Shown piece by piece: positions 38,161 to 47,782 of a stretch of DNA of 64,000 bases. The DNA is taken from NCBI GenBank assembly GCA_003370465.1, contig QQTG01000005.1, positions 1-64,000 of the forward strand, in the 5' to 3' direction. The position numbers and the translations under genes are program-made. Numbering within the stretch: position 1 is the stretch's first letter; every line of letters starts with the position of its first letter. The notes below the pieces were generated by a model, which worked only from the letters and a program-made list of their open reading frames with translations, did no database searches and was not told where the DNA came from. This stretch comes from Kangiella sp. HD9-110m-PIT-SAG07. GTDB lineage: Bacteria; Pseudomonadota; Gammaproteobacteria; Enterobacterales; Kangiellaceae.

Positions 38161-40011
38161 TTATAGGTTGAAAGCGGCTCGGATTCTTTGTTCGAACTGT
38201 TCCGCTTCCTCAAAACCCGTCGCTCGGAAACTCGGAAGCTCGTTCCCTTCAGCGTCAAAGAACATGATGCTCGGTAAGCCGAGTACGTCATAAGCGGCCA
38301 TCAACTCAATGTCGTTAGCATTATTGTCCGTAACGTCAGCTTGTAGCAATACTGTATTACTAAGGGCTGAAATAACTTTTTGATCAGTGAAAACCTTTTC
38401 CTCAAATTCATAACAGGCTGCACACCACTTGGCGAAAAAGTCTAGCATGACCGTTTTACCTTGAGAATTAGCATCCGCGACGGCTGCTTTTAGCTCGGAC
38501 AAGCTTTTAACTCGCTTAAAGGTTAAGTGCCCTGACTGTTGTTTAGCGTCTGAGGCTGTAGCCTGGCTAATTTTTGTTGCATGCCCGAGCGGCTGGAGTA
38601 GGTTCTTCTGACCTTGAGCACCGCCGACCAACAATAACACACCATAAATCATAGCGACTAAACCCAAACCTTTAAGTAGGTTGCTCCACCCTTGACGTGG
38701 CATCTTGTTGGCGAAGAGGTAATAACCAGGAACGATTGCCAGTGCTGCCCAGCCGTACATGTATAAATATCCAGGAATAAGGTGTTTGACTAAGTAGAGT
38801 GCAACACCAAGCATGGCAACACCAAAGGTTGCTTTGATGCCGTCCATCCAAGCGCCCGCTTTCGGGAGAAGCTTTCCTCCTGTGACGCCAATAATGATCA
38901 ACGGAATACCCATACCAACGCCAAGACCATACAAGGAGACCGCTCCTAGAACGACATCACCTGACTGGGCGATGACCAATAAAATAGCGATTAGCGGAAC
39001 AGTCACACACGGCGACACGATAAGCGCAGAAATTGCACCCATGATCGCGGTGCCAAAATAGCTACCTTTTTTCTGTTGATTGCTGCGCTCGCTGAGCTTG
39101 GCCTGAAGGCTTGCCGGAAGCTGTAATTCGTAAAAGCCAAACATCGACAGTGACAAAATCACGAAGATAACTGCCGCGGTAATAACGACGGCTGGGTTTT
39201 GGAAATATCCGGAAATTGACTGACCTGCAAGTGCTACCACGATACCTAAAATGGTGTAAACGATAGCCATGGCTTGGGTATAAGTTAGCGATAAACCAAA
39301 TGCTTTACGAGTCGTAATGTTGTCGCCTTGTCCTGCAATAATTCCTGAAATAATTGGCATCATTGGGAATACACAAGGAGTAAAGGCTAGTCCAATACCG
39401 AGTAATAGGAAATAAAAGAAATTCGATAGGAGGTTTGAGTTCAGCAGCTGATCAGAGTGCTTTTGCTGCTCACTCACATACTCAGAACCATTGGAGGCAC
39501 TAGCAGAACCACCAGGCTGAGATGATGCGCTGCCCGTAGCAGCACCTACTTCATGATTAAGTTCTACTTCAGTTGTTGTCGGTGGGTAACATAATCGATC
39601 TTCAGCGCAGCCCTGATAGTCTACAACTAAAGTAAAGTCGCCATTCGACTGTTTAATTGGGATCGAAGCTTCGAGAAACTTATAGTGAACCTGAGTTAAA
39701 CCAAGGTAAGGATCGTCTTTTTCTTTACCCTCAGGAATATTCGCTTGGCCTAGCGTAGCGTTCGGGCTCGATAATTTAAGGCGTTCGGAGTACATATAGT
39801 AACCGTCAGCAATCTTAAACTTCACCAATGCTGTGTCGTCAACGATATCGACATTTAGCTGAAACGCTTCGTCGACTTTGAGTAATGCTTCTTGTTCGCC
39901 AAGAACTTCGTTTAAATCAATGGTGTTTGTCGCTTGCGCATTGGCTGTGACTACAAGCATCAAAGCTGCGAAAAGCTTAATCAATATATTCATAAATCGC
40001 ACTGTCGTCAT
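38161..40011 (-). CDS. dsbD: thiol:disulfide interchange protein DsbD
   Basis: A 616-residue reductant transporter that passes electrons from cytoplasmic thioredoxin to periplasmic DsbC and CcmG-type proteins. All three modules are present: a periplasmic alpha domain with the redox pair in YQGCAEDRLCYPP, an eight-helix core with membrane cysteines in FTPCVFPMMP and VSPCVTVPLI, and a C-terminal thioredoxin domain with KWCAACYEFEE. The signal peptide ends TANAQA. An in-frame ATG at 39993 is a possible alternative start; neither start has a strong ribosome site. It is downstream of cutA on the same strand. Confidence 0.95.
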   Translation of the reverse strand: MTTVRFMNILIKLFAALMLVVTANAQATNTIDLNEVLGEQEALLKVDEAFQLNVDIVDDTALVKFKIADGYYMYSERLKLSSPNATLGQANIPEGKEKDDPYLGLTQVHYKFLEASIPIKQSNGDFTLVVDYQGCAEDRLCYPPTTTEVELNHEVGAATGSASSQPGGSASASNGSEYVSEQQKHSDQLLNSNLLSNFFYFLLLGIGLAFTPCVFPMMPIISGIIAGQGDNITTRKAFGLSLTYTQAMAIVYTILGIVVALAGQSISGYFQNPAVVITAAVIFVILSLSMFGFYELQLPASLQAKLSERSNQQKKGSYFGTAIMGAISALIVSPCVTVPLIAILLVIAQSGDVVLGAVSLYGLGVGMGIPLIIIGVTGGKLLPKAGAWMDGIKATFGVAMLGVALYLVKHLIPGYLYMYGWAALAIVPGYYLFANKMPRQGWSNLLKGLGLVAMIYGVLLLVGGAQGQKNLLQPLGHATKISQATASDAKQQSGHLTFKRVKSLSELKAAVADANSQGKTVMLDFFAKWCAACYEFEEKVFTDQKVISALSNTVLLQADVTDNNANDIELMAAYDVLGLPSIMFFDAEGNELPSFRATGFEEAEQFEQRIRAAFNL

Positions 40012-40102
40012 AGGTTAAAAATCCATCGTATAATACCAGTTTGAAAGGTGCTTTCTTAGGATTTACAAGGACTTTACAAAAAGCACGTGATTTCGAATGA
40101 CG

Positions 40103-40450
40103 CTATACAGCGCCGTTCAGCCATTGCAAATAGGCGGCAGCCGCCTGCTCAATATTGCAACTAATCAGTTCGAAAACTTCGTATGGATGCTCTTCATCCA
40201 ACAATTCTTCTAAGTCCGCCATCAGTTCTTCGGCAGTCTTAATCACCATCAAAACCTCAGGATCCTTTTCAATCTCACCCTGCCACTGGTAAACACTTGT
40301 TATTGCAGGAATGATATTGACGCACGCCGCTAGATTTTGTTTCACCATTTTTTCAGCTAATGCCTCTGCAGTGTCGGAATCTGGCACGGTGCACAGTGCT
40401 ACTTGGAAATTGCGGTCGCTGTCTTGGGATTTAGACTTAGAAAAAACCAT
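40103..40450 (-). CDS. cutA: CutA1 divalent-ion tolerance protein
   Basis: A 115-residue trimeric ferredoxin-like protein. The CutA core reads VALCTVPDSDTAEALAEKMV, LAACVNIIPAITSVYQWQGEIE and EEHPYEVFELISCNIEQA. The ATG at 40450 gives the family's normal length; the frame stays open 33 codons further upstream into the fxsA promoter region but without homology. The order dsbD-cutA near groESL is common in gammaproteobacteria. CutA's exact role remains debated. Confidence 0.93.
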   Translation of the reverse strand: MVFSKSKSQDSDRNFQVALCTVPDSDTAEALAEKMVKQNLAACVNIIPAITSVYQWQGEIEKDPEVLMVIKTAEELMADLEELLDEEHPYEVFELISCNIEQAAAAYLQWLNGAV

Positions 40451-40573
40451 GGTTGTGAAATCCTGTCTGAACTTGTGATTAAGCGTATTGTCCCCATTAT
40501 AACGGTATCTATAGCTTTGATAAGCTTTCCATGCATATGACTTCAGCAAGTGCTGAGGGGAAATGAATACGTT

Positions 40574-41086
40574 ATGTGGTTTCGGAATTTTTTCTTACTT
40601 TTCATTGTCTTAGCTGTTGCTGAGATCTACGTCTTGATCAGTGTTGGCAGCTTGATCGGTACTTTGCCGACGATAGGGTTGATTTTACTGACAGGCATTA
40701 TTGGCGTTTCCATGCTGAAACAGCAAGGTTTTAGCGTGTTCGCTCGTCTTCAAGAAAAGGCTCGTCAAGGCCAAGCCCCAGCTCAGGAGATGGTAGAAGG
40801 CGTGTTGTTAATTATCGCTGGTGCCTTTTTGATTACACCGGGCTTTGTCACGGACGCTATAGGTTTTCTATGGTTGATTCCGGAAACTCGGGAGTACTTC
40901 GCTAAACTACTGGTTAGTAAAGGTATGTTCAAGGTTCAAGGGATGGGTGCTGGCGGCTTTTATCAAGGTGGCCAAGACCCTTTTGGACAGTCTGGTTCGT
41001 CTCACTCTTCTTACCAAGATGATAATACGGTCGATGGAGACTATGAACGTACCGACGACACAGATCCCAAGCGTCTGGATAAATAG
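40574..41086 (+). CDS. fxsA: FxsA family membrane protein
   Basis: A 170-residue inner-membrane protein from the ATG at 40574 (an in-frame GTG at 40550 is possible). FxsA signatures: IYVLISVGSLIGTLPTIGLI, TGIIGVSMLKQQGF, QEMVEGVLLIIAGAFLITPG followed by FVTDAIGFLWLIPETR. The C-terminus is hydrophilic. E. coli FxsA is named for suppression of F-plasmid exclusion of phage T7 when overproduced; its normal role is unknown. It sits just upstream of groESL, as in E. coli. Confidence 0.9.
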   Translation: MWFRNFFLLFIVLAVAEIYVLISVGSLIGTLPTIGLILLTGIIGVSMLKQQGFSVFARLQEKARQGQAPAQEMVEGVLLIIAGAFLITPGFVTDAIGFLWLIPETREYFAKLLVSKGMFKVQGMGAGGFYQGGQDPFGQSGSSHSSYQDDNTVDGDYERTDDTDPKRLDK

Positions 41087-41102
41087 CAAAAAAGTGAAAA
41101 AA

Positions 41103-41129
41103 TTAGCACTTGATCCCCTTGAGTGCTAA
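41103..41129 (+). promoter_or_regulatory. CIRCE operator (HrcA site) before groES
   Basis: TTAGCACTT-N9-GAGTGCTAA matches the CIRCE consensus TTAGCACTC-N9-GAGTGCTAA at 17 of 18 arm positions with the exact 9-bp spacer. HrcA repressor binds CIRCE and controls groE or dnaK operons. It overlaps the -35 box of a sigma32-like promoter and ends 71 bp before groES. HrcA itself is not in the window. Confidence 0.92.
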
Positions 41130-41145
41130 CAAAACGACCCCATAT
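41118..41145 (+). promoter_or_regulatory. sigma32-type heat-shock promoter of groESL
   Basis: -35 CTTGAG at 41118-41123, 14-bp spacer, -10 CCCCATAT at 41138-41145. This is close to the sigma32 consensus CTTGAA / CCCCATnT and to the E. coli groE promoter (15-bp spacer). Confidence 0.8.
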
Positions 41146-41200
41146 CTTTCCCAACTGATTTTTATAGTAAGTAAAAACACTTTCTATTAGGAGAAAAAAC

Positions 41201-41491
41201 ATGAGCTTACGTCCATTACATGACCGCGTAATTGTGCGTCGTTTAGAAGAAGAAACTACAACTGCTGGCGGTATCGTTATCCCAGACAACGCTAAAGAAA
41301 AGCCGAGCCGTGGCGAGATTATCGCTGTGGGTAAAGGTAAAGCTTTAGACTCTGGTGATGTACGTGCCCTAGACGTTAATGTCGGCGATAAAGTTTTATT
41401 CGGTAAATTTGCAGGTACAGAAGTTAAAGCTGATGGCGAAGAGCTTCTAGTCTTGCGCGAAGACGACATCATGGCTGTTATTGAAGGCTAA
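41201..41491 (+). CDS. groES: co-chaperonin GroES
   Basis: A 96-residue lid of the GroEL chamber. It begins [20 protein letters not shown], has the mobile loop [19 protein letters not shown], and ends [14 protein letters not shown]. Strong AGGAG ribosome site. It is first in groESL, 36 bp before groEL. Confidence 0.97.
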   Translation: MSLRPLHDRVIVRRLEEETTTAGGIVIPDNAKEKPSRGEIIAVGKGKALDSGDVRALDVNVGDKVLFGKFAGTEVKADGEELLVLREDDIMAVIEG

Positions 41492-41515
41492 TAAGAATAC
41501 ATTCAACGAATTTAG

Positions 41516-43171
<1,656 letters not shown>

Positions 43172-43297
43172 TTTAACTCGCCTTTTTGCCCGCTGGCGTT
43201 GTTATGAAGTTTAGCTGCGTGTGCTCACTTACTTATTAGTAAGCTCCGCTACTCGCAAACTCCATGCCTAGCCAGCGAACAAAAATACTGAGTTAAA
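43172..43297. repeat. about 126-bp near-palindrome directly after groEL
   Basis: Terminal arms TTTAACTC (43172) / GAGTTAAA (43290-43297), then CGCTGGC (43191-43197) / GCCAGCG (43271-43277), ATGAAGTTT (43204-43212) / AAACTCCAT (43257-43265), and the central hairpin CTTACT-TATT-AGTAAG (43228-43243) are all centred near 43235. It could be a MITE-like element or a large structured RNA. It begins at the base after the groEL stop and precedes the terminator. Confidence 0.75.
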
Positions 43298-43301
43298 GTT
43301 T

Positions 43302-43328
43302 AAAGGCTCTGCATTGCAGGGCCTTTTT
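43302..43328 (+). terminator. intrinsic terminator of groESL
   Basis: The hairpin AAAGGCTCTGCA / TGCAGGGCCTTT is followed by a T-run. Confidence 0.82.
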
Positions 43329-43389
43329 TTATTGTGGAAAAAATATGCGGAGTGGTTAGAATACGGTGCAAAATAAGAGAGGGAATCCC

Positions 43390-43719
43390 ATGAAAACCAT
43401 TATTCTAATATTATCGGCCTTTTTGACCACTGCTTGTGTCCAACTGAAAGCACCTGAGCGCATCATTTCGGACACCTATCGTACAGGTAAAGAGATCTAT
43501 CACGACATTTCTGATTCAGATGGTGAGAAGCGGTTTGTGCATGAGATCGTTATGCCTAAAAAAGCTGACGTGGCTTTAGAGAAAGAGCGTTGTGTGGATG
43601 AATTGGTCGGGAAAGCTCGTGAGAAGTATTCGATTGAAAGTTACGAGGTGAATAAGATAGTTCACACGGAAGGAAGCACCGATACGATTTATTGTGAGAT
43701 CAAAGCAAGCTTATTGTAA
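43390..43719 (+). CDS. small lipoprotein, function unknown
   Basis: A 109-residue protein from the ATG at 43390, preceded by GAGAGGG. The lipoprotein signal MKTIILILSAFLTTAC has its lipobox Cys at residue 16. The mature part is hydrophilic with two further cysteines (EKERCVDELVG, DTIYCEIKASLL), which could form a disulfide. No family recognised. An envelope protein of unknown function follows 137 bp later. Confidence 0.7.
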   Translation: MKTIILILSAFLTTACVQLKAPERIISDTYRTGKEIYHDISDSDGEKRFVHEIVMPKKADVALEKERCVDELVGKAREKYSIESYEVNKIVHTEGSTDTIYCEIKASLL

Positions 43720-43856
43720 TGACAAGCTCTAGTATCTATGTTTTGTAAAGTTTCTTTTTGAAGCTTTGTTTTTGTCGGTTTTGTGTAAATTGGCTAGAAG
43801 CTTGAGGTAAGGCTGTTAGATTAGGCGCCTGTTATTTTAAATATAAGAGGGACGTT

Positions 43857-44615
43857 ATGAATACATTGATAAAGGTTGTGATTGGGACCGTAATAGGGGC
43901 GATGATTGGTGTTTTAGGCACATGGTTGTTATTGAGTGGCGCATCAGTCAAAGAACCAGAGACTGAATTAACGTCAGAGAAAGTCAATAACTCACTTCCT
44001 GCTGAAAAAGCTAGAAATGCTATTGTTGAGGACACAGGTAAGGCTAATGTGAGCATATCATCTGAAGGATTAGAGGGGCGAGTAGAGGTTTTGGAGCGGG
44101 AACTTCAATTAAAAAAACAGCAACTAGAAGCAGCAGAAACAAACAAGAATAAAGCAATAGAGAAATTAAACAGCTATTCTACAAATAGCAAAGAGAGGGG
44201 GCGGCCTTGGAGTAATGAAGAAAAGCCTAAAGAAGAAGCTTACCTTGAAGATGTACCAGAAACTCATCAAGGGCTGATTAACCCTCCTAAGGTCAAAACA
44301 ACTTATGATCGACACAAAGACTTTGTTGATGAGACTGAAGATATTGGCTGGTCCTTAGAGAAAGAACAGCAAATAACAAGCTTTATTCAGGGGCATCCGC
44401 GCGGAGCCGAGATTAACCTACAGCTGGTTAAGTGCAAGCGAACTACTTGTGAGGTTTATGGCTCAAGCTACAGCCAAGACGGTAAAGCACTTAGCATTAT
44501 TGGTAATGATATGCGCTCGCAGCCGTGGTGGGACTTTGCTGGTTCTAGCATCAGCTCCAACTCTGATGGTGACGGGCAGCAGCTGTTTATGATTATTTTA
44601 CATTCGAAATCATAA
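43857..44615 (+). CDS. membrane-anchored coiled-coil protein with C-terminal Cys-x4-Cys domain
   Basis: A 252-residue protein. Residues 5-27 form a membrane anchor (VVIGTVIGAMIGVLGTWLLL), residues 70-108 are a probable coiled coil (LEGRVEVLERELQLKKQQLE), and a Pro/Lys/Glu-rich linker follows. The C-terminal domain runs from Trp165-Ser166 through Cys193-x4-Cys198 (VKCKRTTCEVYG) to the end. Distances Trp-Cys (28) and Cys-end (54) equal those in the protein at 11151-11783, so both share one domain. The family is not recognised. GAGGGA precedes the ATG. Confidence 0.72.
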   Translation: MNTLIKVVIGTVIGAMIGVLGTWLLLSGASVKEPETELTSEKVNNSLPAEKARNAIVEDTGKANVSISSEGLEGRVEVLERELQLKKQQLEAAETNKNKAIEKLNSYSTNSKERGRPWSNEEKPKEEAYLEDVPETHQGLINPPKVKTTYDRHKDFVDETEDIGWSLEKEQQITSFIQGHPRGAEINLQLVKCKRTTCEVYGSSYSQDGKALSIIGNDMRSQPWWDFAGSSISSNSDGDGQQLFMIILHSKS

Positions 44616-44677
44616 ATGATGTGAGCTGCTGAGATCGAAATAGTCTACTGGTAAGCTCTATTGTGTGATCAACATTG

Positions 44678-44686
44678 TGCTATGAT
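44678..44686 (+). promoter_or_regulatory. extended -10 promoter for the carbonic anhydrase gene
   Basis: TGC-TATGAT matches an extended -10 (TGnTATAAT with one mismatch) 33 bp before the carbonic anhydrase ATG. TTGTGT at 44661-44666 is a poorly spaced -35. Confidence 0.45.
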
Positions 44687-44719
44687 ATAGGCAAGTTTAA
44701 ACGGGTAAATTAACGAGAC

Positions 44720-45352
44720 ATGAGCGACGTAAAAAAACTTCTTGAACAAAATCGACAGTGGGCGGCCGAGACTGCAGAGCAACAGCCAGGTTTTTTTGAT
44801 GAGTTATCGGAGCAGCAAACCCCAAAGTATTTATGGATTGGGTGTTCTGATAGTCGTGTGCCATCGACCCAGATTACGGGGATGATGCCAGGCGAAATCT
44901 TTGTGCATCGAAACATTGCTAACCAGTTTTCGACAACTGATTTGAGCTGCATGTCAGTATTGCAGTATGCGGTTGAGGTGTTAAAGGTTGAGCATGTGAT
45001 CGTATGTGGTCACTATGGCTGTGGTGGTGTGAATGCTGCTTTAAGTAATCAGCAGTTCGGGTTAATCGATAATTGGTTAGCTAAGATCAAGGATGTTTAT
45101 ATTCAGAATGAGACCAAATTTACACCAATTAATGATGAGCAGGAGCGCTCTGACTTGATGTGCGAGTTAAATGTTATGGCGCAGGTTCAAAATGTTTGTA
45201 ACTCAACAATCGTGCAGAATGCTTGGAGTAATGGACAGAAGCTCAGTGTTCATGGTTGGTGTTATAGTTTAAAAAATGGTCACATTAAAGATTTAGACGT
45301 CACCCACGATGATGAATCGAAGAATCATAACGTTTATCAGTACCAGAATTAA
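44720..45352 (+). CDS. can: beta-class carbonic anhydrase
   Basis: A 210-residue zinc enzyme interconverting CO2 and bicarbonate. Zinc ligands are Cys42, His98 and Cys101, with Asp44 of the catalytic dyad: WIGCSDSRVPSTQITG and VCGHYGCGGVNAAL. FVHRNIANQF is also diagnostic. Length and sequence fit the E. coli Can type. It could supply bicarbonate to acetyl-CoA carboxylase and PurK/PurE-type reactions. A terminator follows at once, so it is a single-gene unit. Confidence 0.95.
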   Translation: MSDVKKLLEQNRQWAAETAEQQPGFFDELSEQQTPKYLWIGCSDSRVPSTQITGMMPGEIFVHRNIANQFSTTDLSCMSVLQYAVEVLKVEHVIVCGHYGCGGVNAALSNQQFGLIDNWLAKIKDVYIQNETKFTPINDEQERSDLMCELNVMAQVQNVCNSTIVQNAWSNGQKLSVHGWCYSLKNGHIKDLDVTHDDESKNHNVYQYQN

Positions 45353-45358
45353 TACAAG

Positions 45359-45380
45359 GCCAGCAATCGCTGGCTTTTTT
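45359..45380 (+). terminator. intrinsic terminator after the carbonic anhydrase gene
   Basis: GCCAGC-AATC-GCTGGC followed by TTTTTT. Confidence 0.87.
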
Positions 45381-45457
45381 ATTGGAGGGTGTATAAAAGG
45401 GAGTGAAGCGAAAGCTGCCTACGAGTGCGGCTAAGTCTTAGGTTTTAAGGGGGATTT

Positions 45458-46240
45458 ATGGTCAGTTTGCCTGAGCGATCAATAAGTGAGTGGCAGTATC
45501 GTTTGATGTCACCAATGGGTGTGTATCCTAGCAGTGACATTCATATCGATGGTGCTGGGTTGGTCGTAACAGAATCATTGGTGGCTGTAGCTTGTCCCAA
45601 CGCTGAGCTGGGCAATGAAAACATACTACGGGCAGCGATATTATGCTCTTCTGTGGCTGCTAGCGACTCCTTAAGATTTTACTCTTTCCCAAACCGTCAC
45701 CAGCTACTAGATCCCTGTGTACAGTCACAGCTGGGAGAACAGCTAAGTTTCGATGTGCGCCAGAAACAAGCTGCTGAGTATGTTGAGCAGGGTGAAACGG
45801 TGCCCGAGTTTGATTGGTATGAAAATGCTAAAGGCGCATCCTTACCCCCCATTCTTGATGGTACCGATTATCACCTTGTGGATATCGAGTTAGATGTTAA
45901 ATGTATTCAAGCTCTGTACAAGGCGCTTAAAACGTCAAACTGCCCAAAGCTTATTGGCGCATCGAAGGCGTTGATAGCCAGTAATGCTTTGAGCTGCCAT
46001 TACCAATTCAGACAAGAAGCATGTGGTTTATTGTTGGATGGACTCAGATTGATGCAGGAAGTTGAGCTTTTTCACTCGGAAAGCGCTCAGCTTTCAACGA
46101 TTCTGGCGCAGCTTGGTGATAGTGCAGAAGACTACCTTATTTCTCGGCAGCAGATGTCAGAAGAGGTTGGCCCAATAGACTTTCATCGACTGTTTGTACA
46201 AACTTGTACCCAGCTGAGGAAGTTTCTATCGAGCCATTAG
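45458..46240 (+). CDS. hypothetical protein, no recognised domain
   Basis: A 260-residue soluble-looking protein with no signal peptide or membrane helix, starting at an ATG 6 nt after GGGGGA. It is rich in Ser, Leu and Gln and has seven or so scattered cysteines (for example VACPN, ILCSSV, DPCVQSQ, TSNCPK, LSCHYQ, EACGLL), none in a metal-binding pair. I do not recognise a family. It converges with the PstS-OmpA gene, 22 bp apart, with no clear terminator between them. Confidence 0.65.
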   Translation: MVSLPERSISEWQYRLMSPMGVYPSSDIHIDGAGLVVTESLVAVACPNAELGNENILRAAILCSSVAASDSLRFYSFPNRHQLLDPCVQSQLGEQLSFDVRQKQAAEYVEQGETVPEFDWYENAKGASLPPILDGTDYHLVDIELDVKCIQALYKALKTSNCPKLIGASKALIASNALSCHYQFRQEACGLLLDGLRLMQEVELFHSESAQLSTILAQLGDSAEDYLISRQQMSEEVGPIDFHRLFVQTCTQLRKFLSSH

Positions 46241-46262
46241 GGCAACTGCTGGCTGAGTTCCA

Positions 46263-47630
46263 TTAGCGTCCAACCCAAATTTCGACACGCTGATTTTTAG
46301 CTTTTCCATTTGCTGTTTCGTTTGATGCTATGGCGCCACGGCTGCCATAGCCTTGAGTATAAAAAGGGGTAATGCCTAAATCTTTTAGTTTAGCGCTGAT
46401 CTGATCTGCTAACTCTTGCGAACGGTTTTTATCTTCCTCTAAATTACCCGACTCAGAGCTAAACCCAAAAACGAATAAATCTTTAAGGCGACGATTCTTC
46501 ACATACTCAGCAAGACGAGCGATATCTCGCTTACCTTTGTTGTCTAGCTCAAGGTTTTGATCGAAATGGAAAGTAATGGATAAACGCTTGGATTCGCGAA
46601 TCATGTTTAAGTAACGAGGGGGATAGTTACGATTGAATCGTACCGTCGCGTCATTAACTTTCAGTGAAATAAGATTATTGTTTTCAACCACGGTTTGCGC
46701 TTTGTTTTTCAGCACAAACTGCATAAAGTCTTTAGCGTGAGGGTTTTTATTGTTACTTGGGTAGTACAGGTACAAACGACGGCTGAGTACGTAATCTTCG
46801 GTGCTGACGGTAAAAGTATTCGGTTTAAAAGACAGCGCCACACCAGCTTCTGCGACAGCGATAGCTTTAGCTTCATTAACGTAAGGCAATGCAACAAAAC
46901 CAATAGCTCCAGAGATTGAGCTGACCTGCTGTGACAGCTCCCCAGATGACTCATATCGCTTGGCATATTCTGATAAGGACACATTGTGGCGCTTTAGCAC
47001 TAAAGATTTAAAGGTGTCGTAGGTTCCAGAATTATCATCACGAGCGAAAACACTAATCGGCTGATTGCTGCCGCCAAGTTCGCGCCAGTTGGTGATTTCA
47101 CCAGAGAAAATCATAGCGAGCTGCTGGGTATTGAGTTGCTTAATATCCACCGCGGGGTGAATGATCACAGCAAGACCATCAACGGCAATGGTATATTCAT
47201 TCTCCAGCGCACTTAAATCACCATAAAGATCCATTAAAGATTGGCGCTCTTTATTTTTCACGCGACGTGAAGACATCGCAATGTCTGTGCCTTTCTCAGT
47301 CAATGCTTTGAAGCCAGTAGATGAACCATGCGCCTTGATCTCGACAGCCTTTAGTTCTCCGTTCGGCATGGTGCCGACGACCGTTTTCTCGACAGTATGA
47401 GTTTTAATGACTTCGGTATCTGTTGCACCCAATTCCATTAAGTACTTTGCTGCTAGGGCAGGCGCTAGTTTTTCACCAATGGTATTGGAGCCTTTCATTG
47501 TGAATAGAATCTCTGCCTGGGATAATTTGTCAGTCTGGTCTTGAGTAATATCTAGCGAATTGGAGAAAGCCGGTAGGGATAAACATAAACAAAATGCTGC
47601 GAAAGCGAGGCGAAGCCAGTGGTGAATCAT
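46263..47630 (-). CDS. PstS-like phosphate-binding domain fused to an OmpA peptidoglycan-binding domain
   Basis: A 455-residue exported protein: signal peptide 1-23 (ending AFS), periplasmic binding protein domain at about 35-320 (MKGSNTIGEKLAPALAAKYL, KAHGSSTGFKAL, MSSRRVK, IFSGEITNWRELGG, ARDDNSGTYDTFKSLVL), and a C-terminal OmpA-like domain (FDQNLELDNKGKRDIARLAEY, GFSSESGN, KNQRVEIWVG). The binding domain is the phosphate-ABC-transporter substrate-binding type; the OmpA part would tether it to peptidoglycan. No pst permease genes are adjacent. A PhoB box with a matched -10 lies upstream, supporting a phosphate-starvation role. Confidence 0.88.
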   Translation of the reverse strand: MIHHWLRLAFAAFCLCLSLPAFSNSLDITQDQTDKLSQAEILFTMKGSNTIGEKLAPALAAKYLMELGATDTEVIKTHTVEKTVVGTMPNGELKAVEIKAHGSSTGFKALTEKGTDIAMSSRRVKNKERQSLMDLYGDLSALENEYTIAVDGLAVIIHPAVDIKQLNTQQLAMIFSGEITNWRELGGSNQPISVFARDDNSGTYDTFKSLVLKRHNVSLSEYAKRYESSGELSQQVSSISGAIGFVALPYVNEAKAIAVAEAGVALSFKPNTFTVSTEDYVLSRRLYLYYPSNNKNPHAKDFMQFVLKNKAQTVVENNNLISLKVNDATVRFNRNYPPRYLNMIRESKRLSITFHFDQNLELDNKGKRDIARLAEYVKNRRLKDLFVFGFSSESGNLEEDKNRSQELADQISAKLKDLGITPFYTQGYGSRGAIASNETANGKAKNQRVEIWVGR

Positions 47631-47690
47631 TGCAGTAACCCCAATAATGTTTTAGGAAGTATTAATCGTTATTGAAGGCAATTATAAAGA

Positions 47691-47725
47691 GTGTTGGGAG
47701 GGCGGGTGTTACAGTTTTGTGACAG
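47691..47725 (-). promoter_or_regulatory. Pho box and -10 of the PstS-OmpA gene
   Basis: On the minus strand, CTGTCAC-AAAA-CTGTAAC (47725 to 47708) is a pair of PhoB 7-mers with the standard 11-bp period. Eleven bp further is a perfect TATAAT (47696 to 47691), the usual PhoB-dependent promoter geometry. The gene starts 60 bp downstream. Confidence 0.85.
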
Positions 47726-47782
47726 CTGATTGAACTTGCGGTGATGATGATAAAACTTGATAGACAGTTTCTTGCAAAAAAT

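Noticed and set aside
40451-40549. N-terminal extension of CutA in the same open frame
   Set aside because: CutA proteins are about 110 residues; the extra 33 codons carry no homology and overlap the divergent fxsA upstream region.
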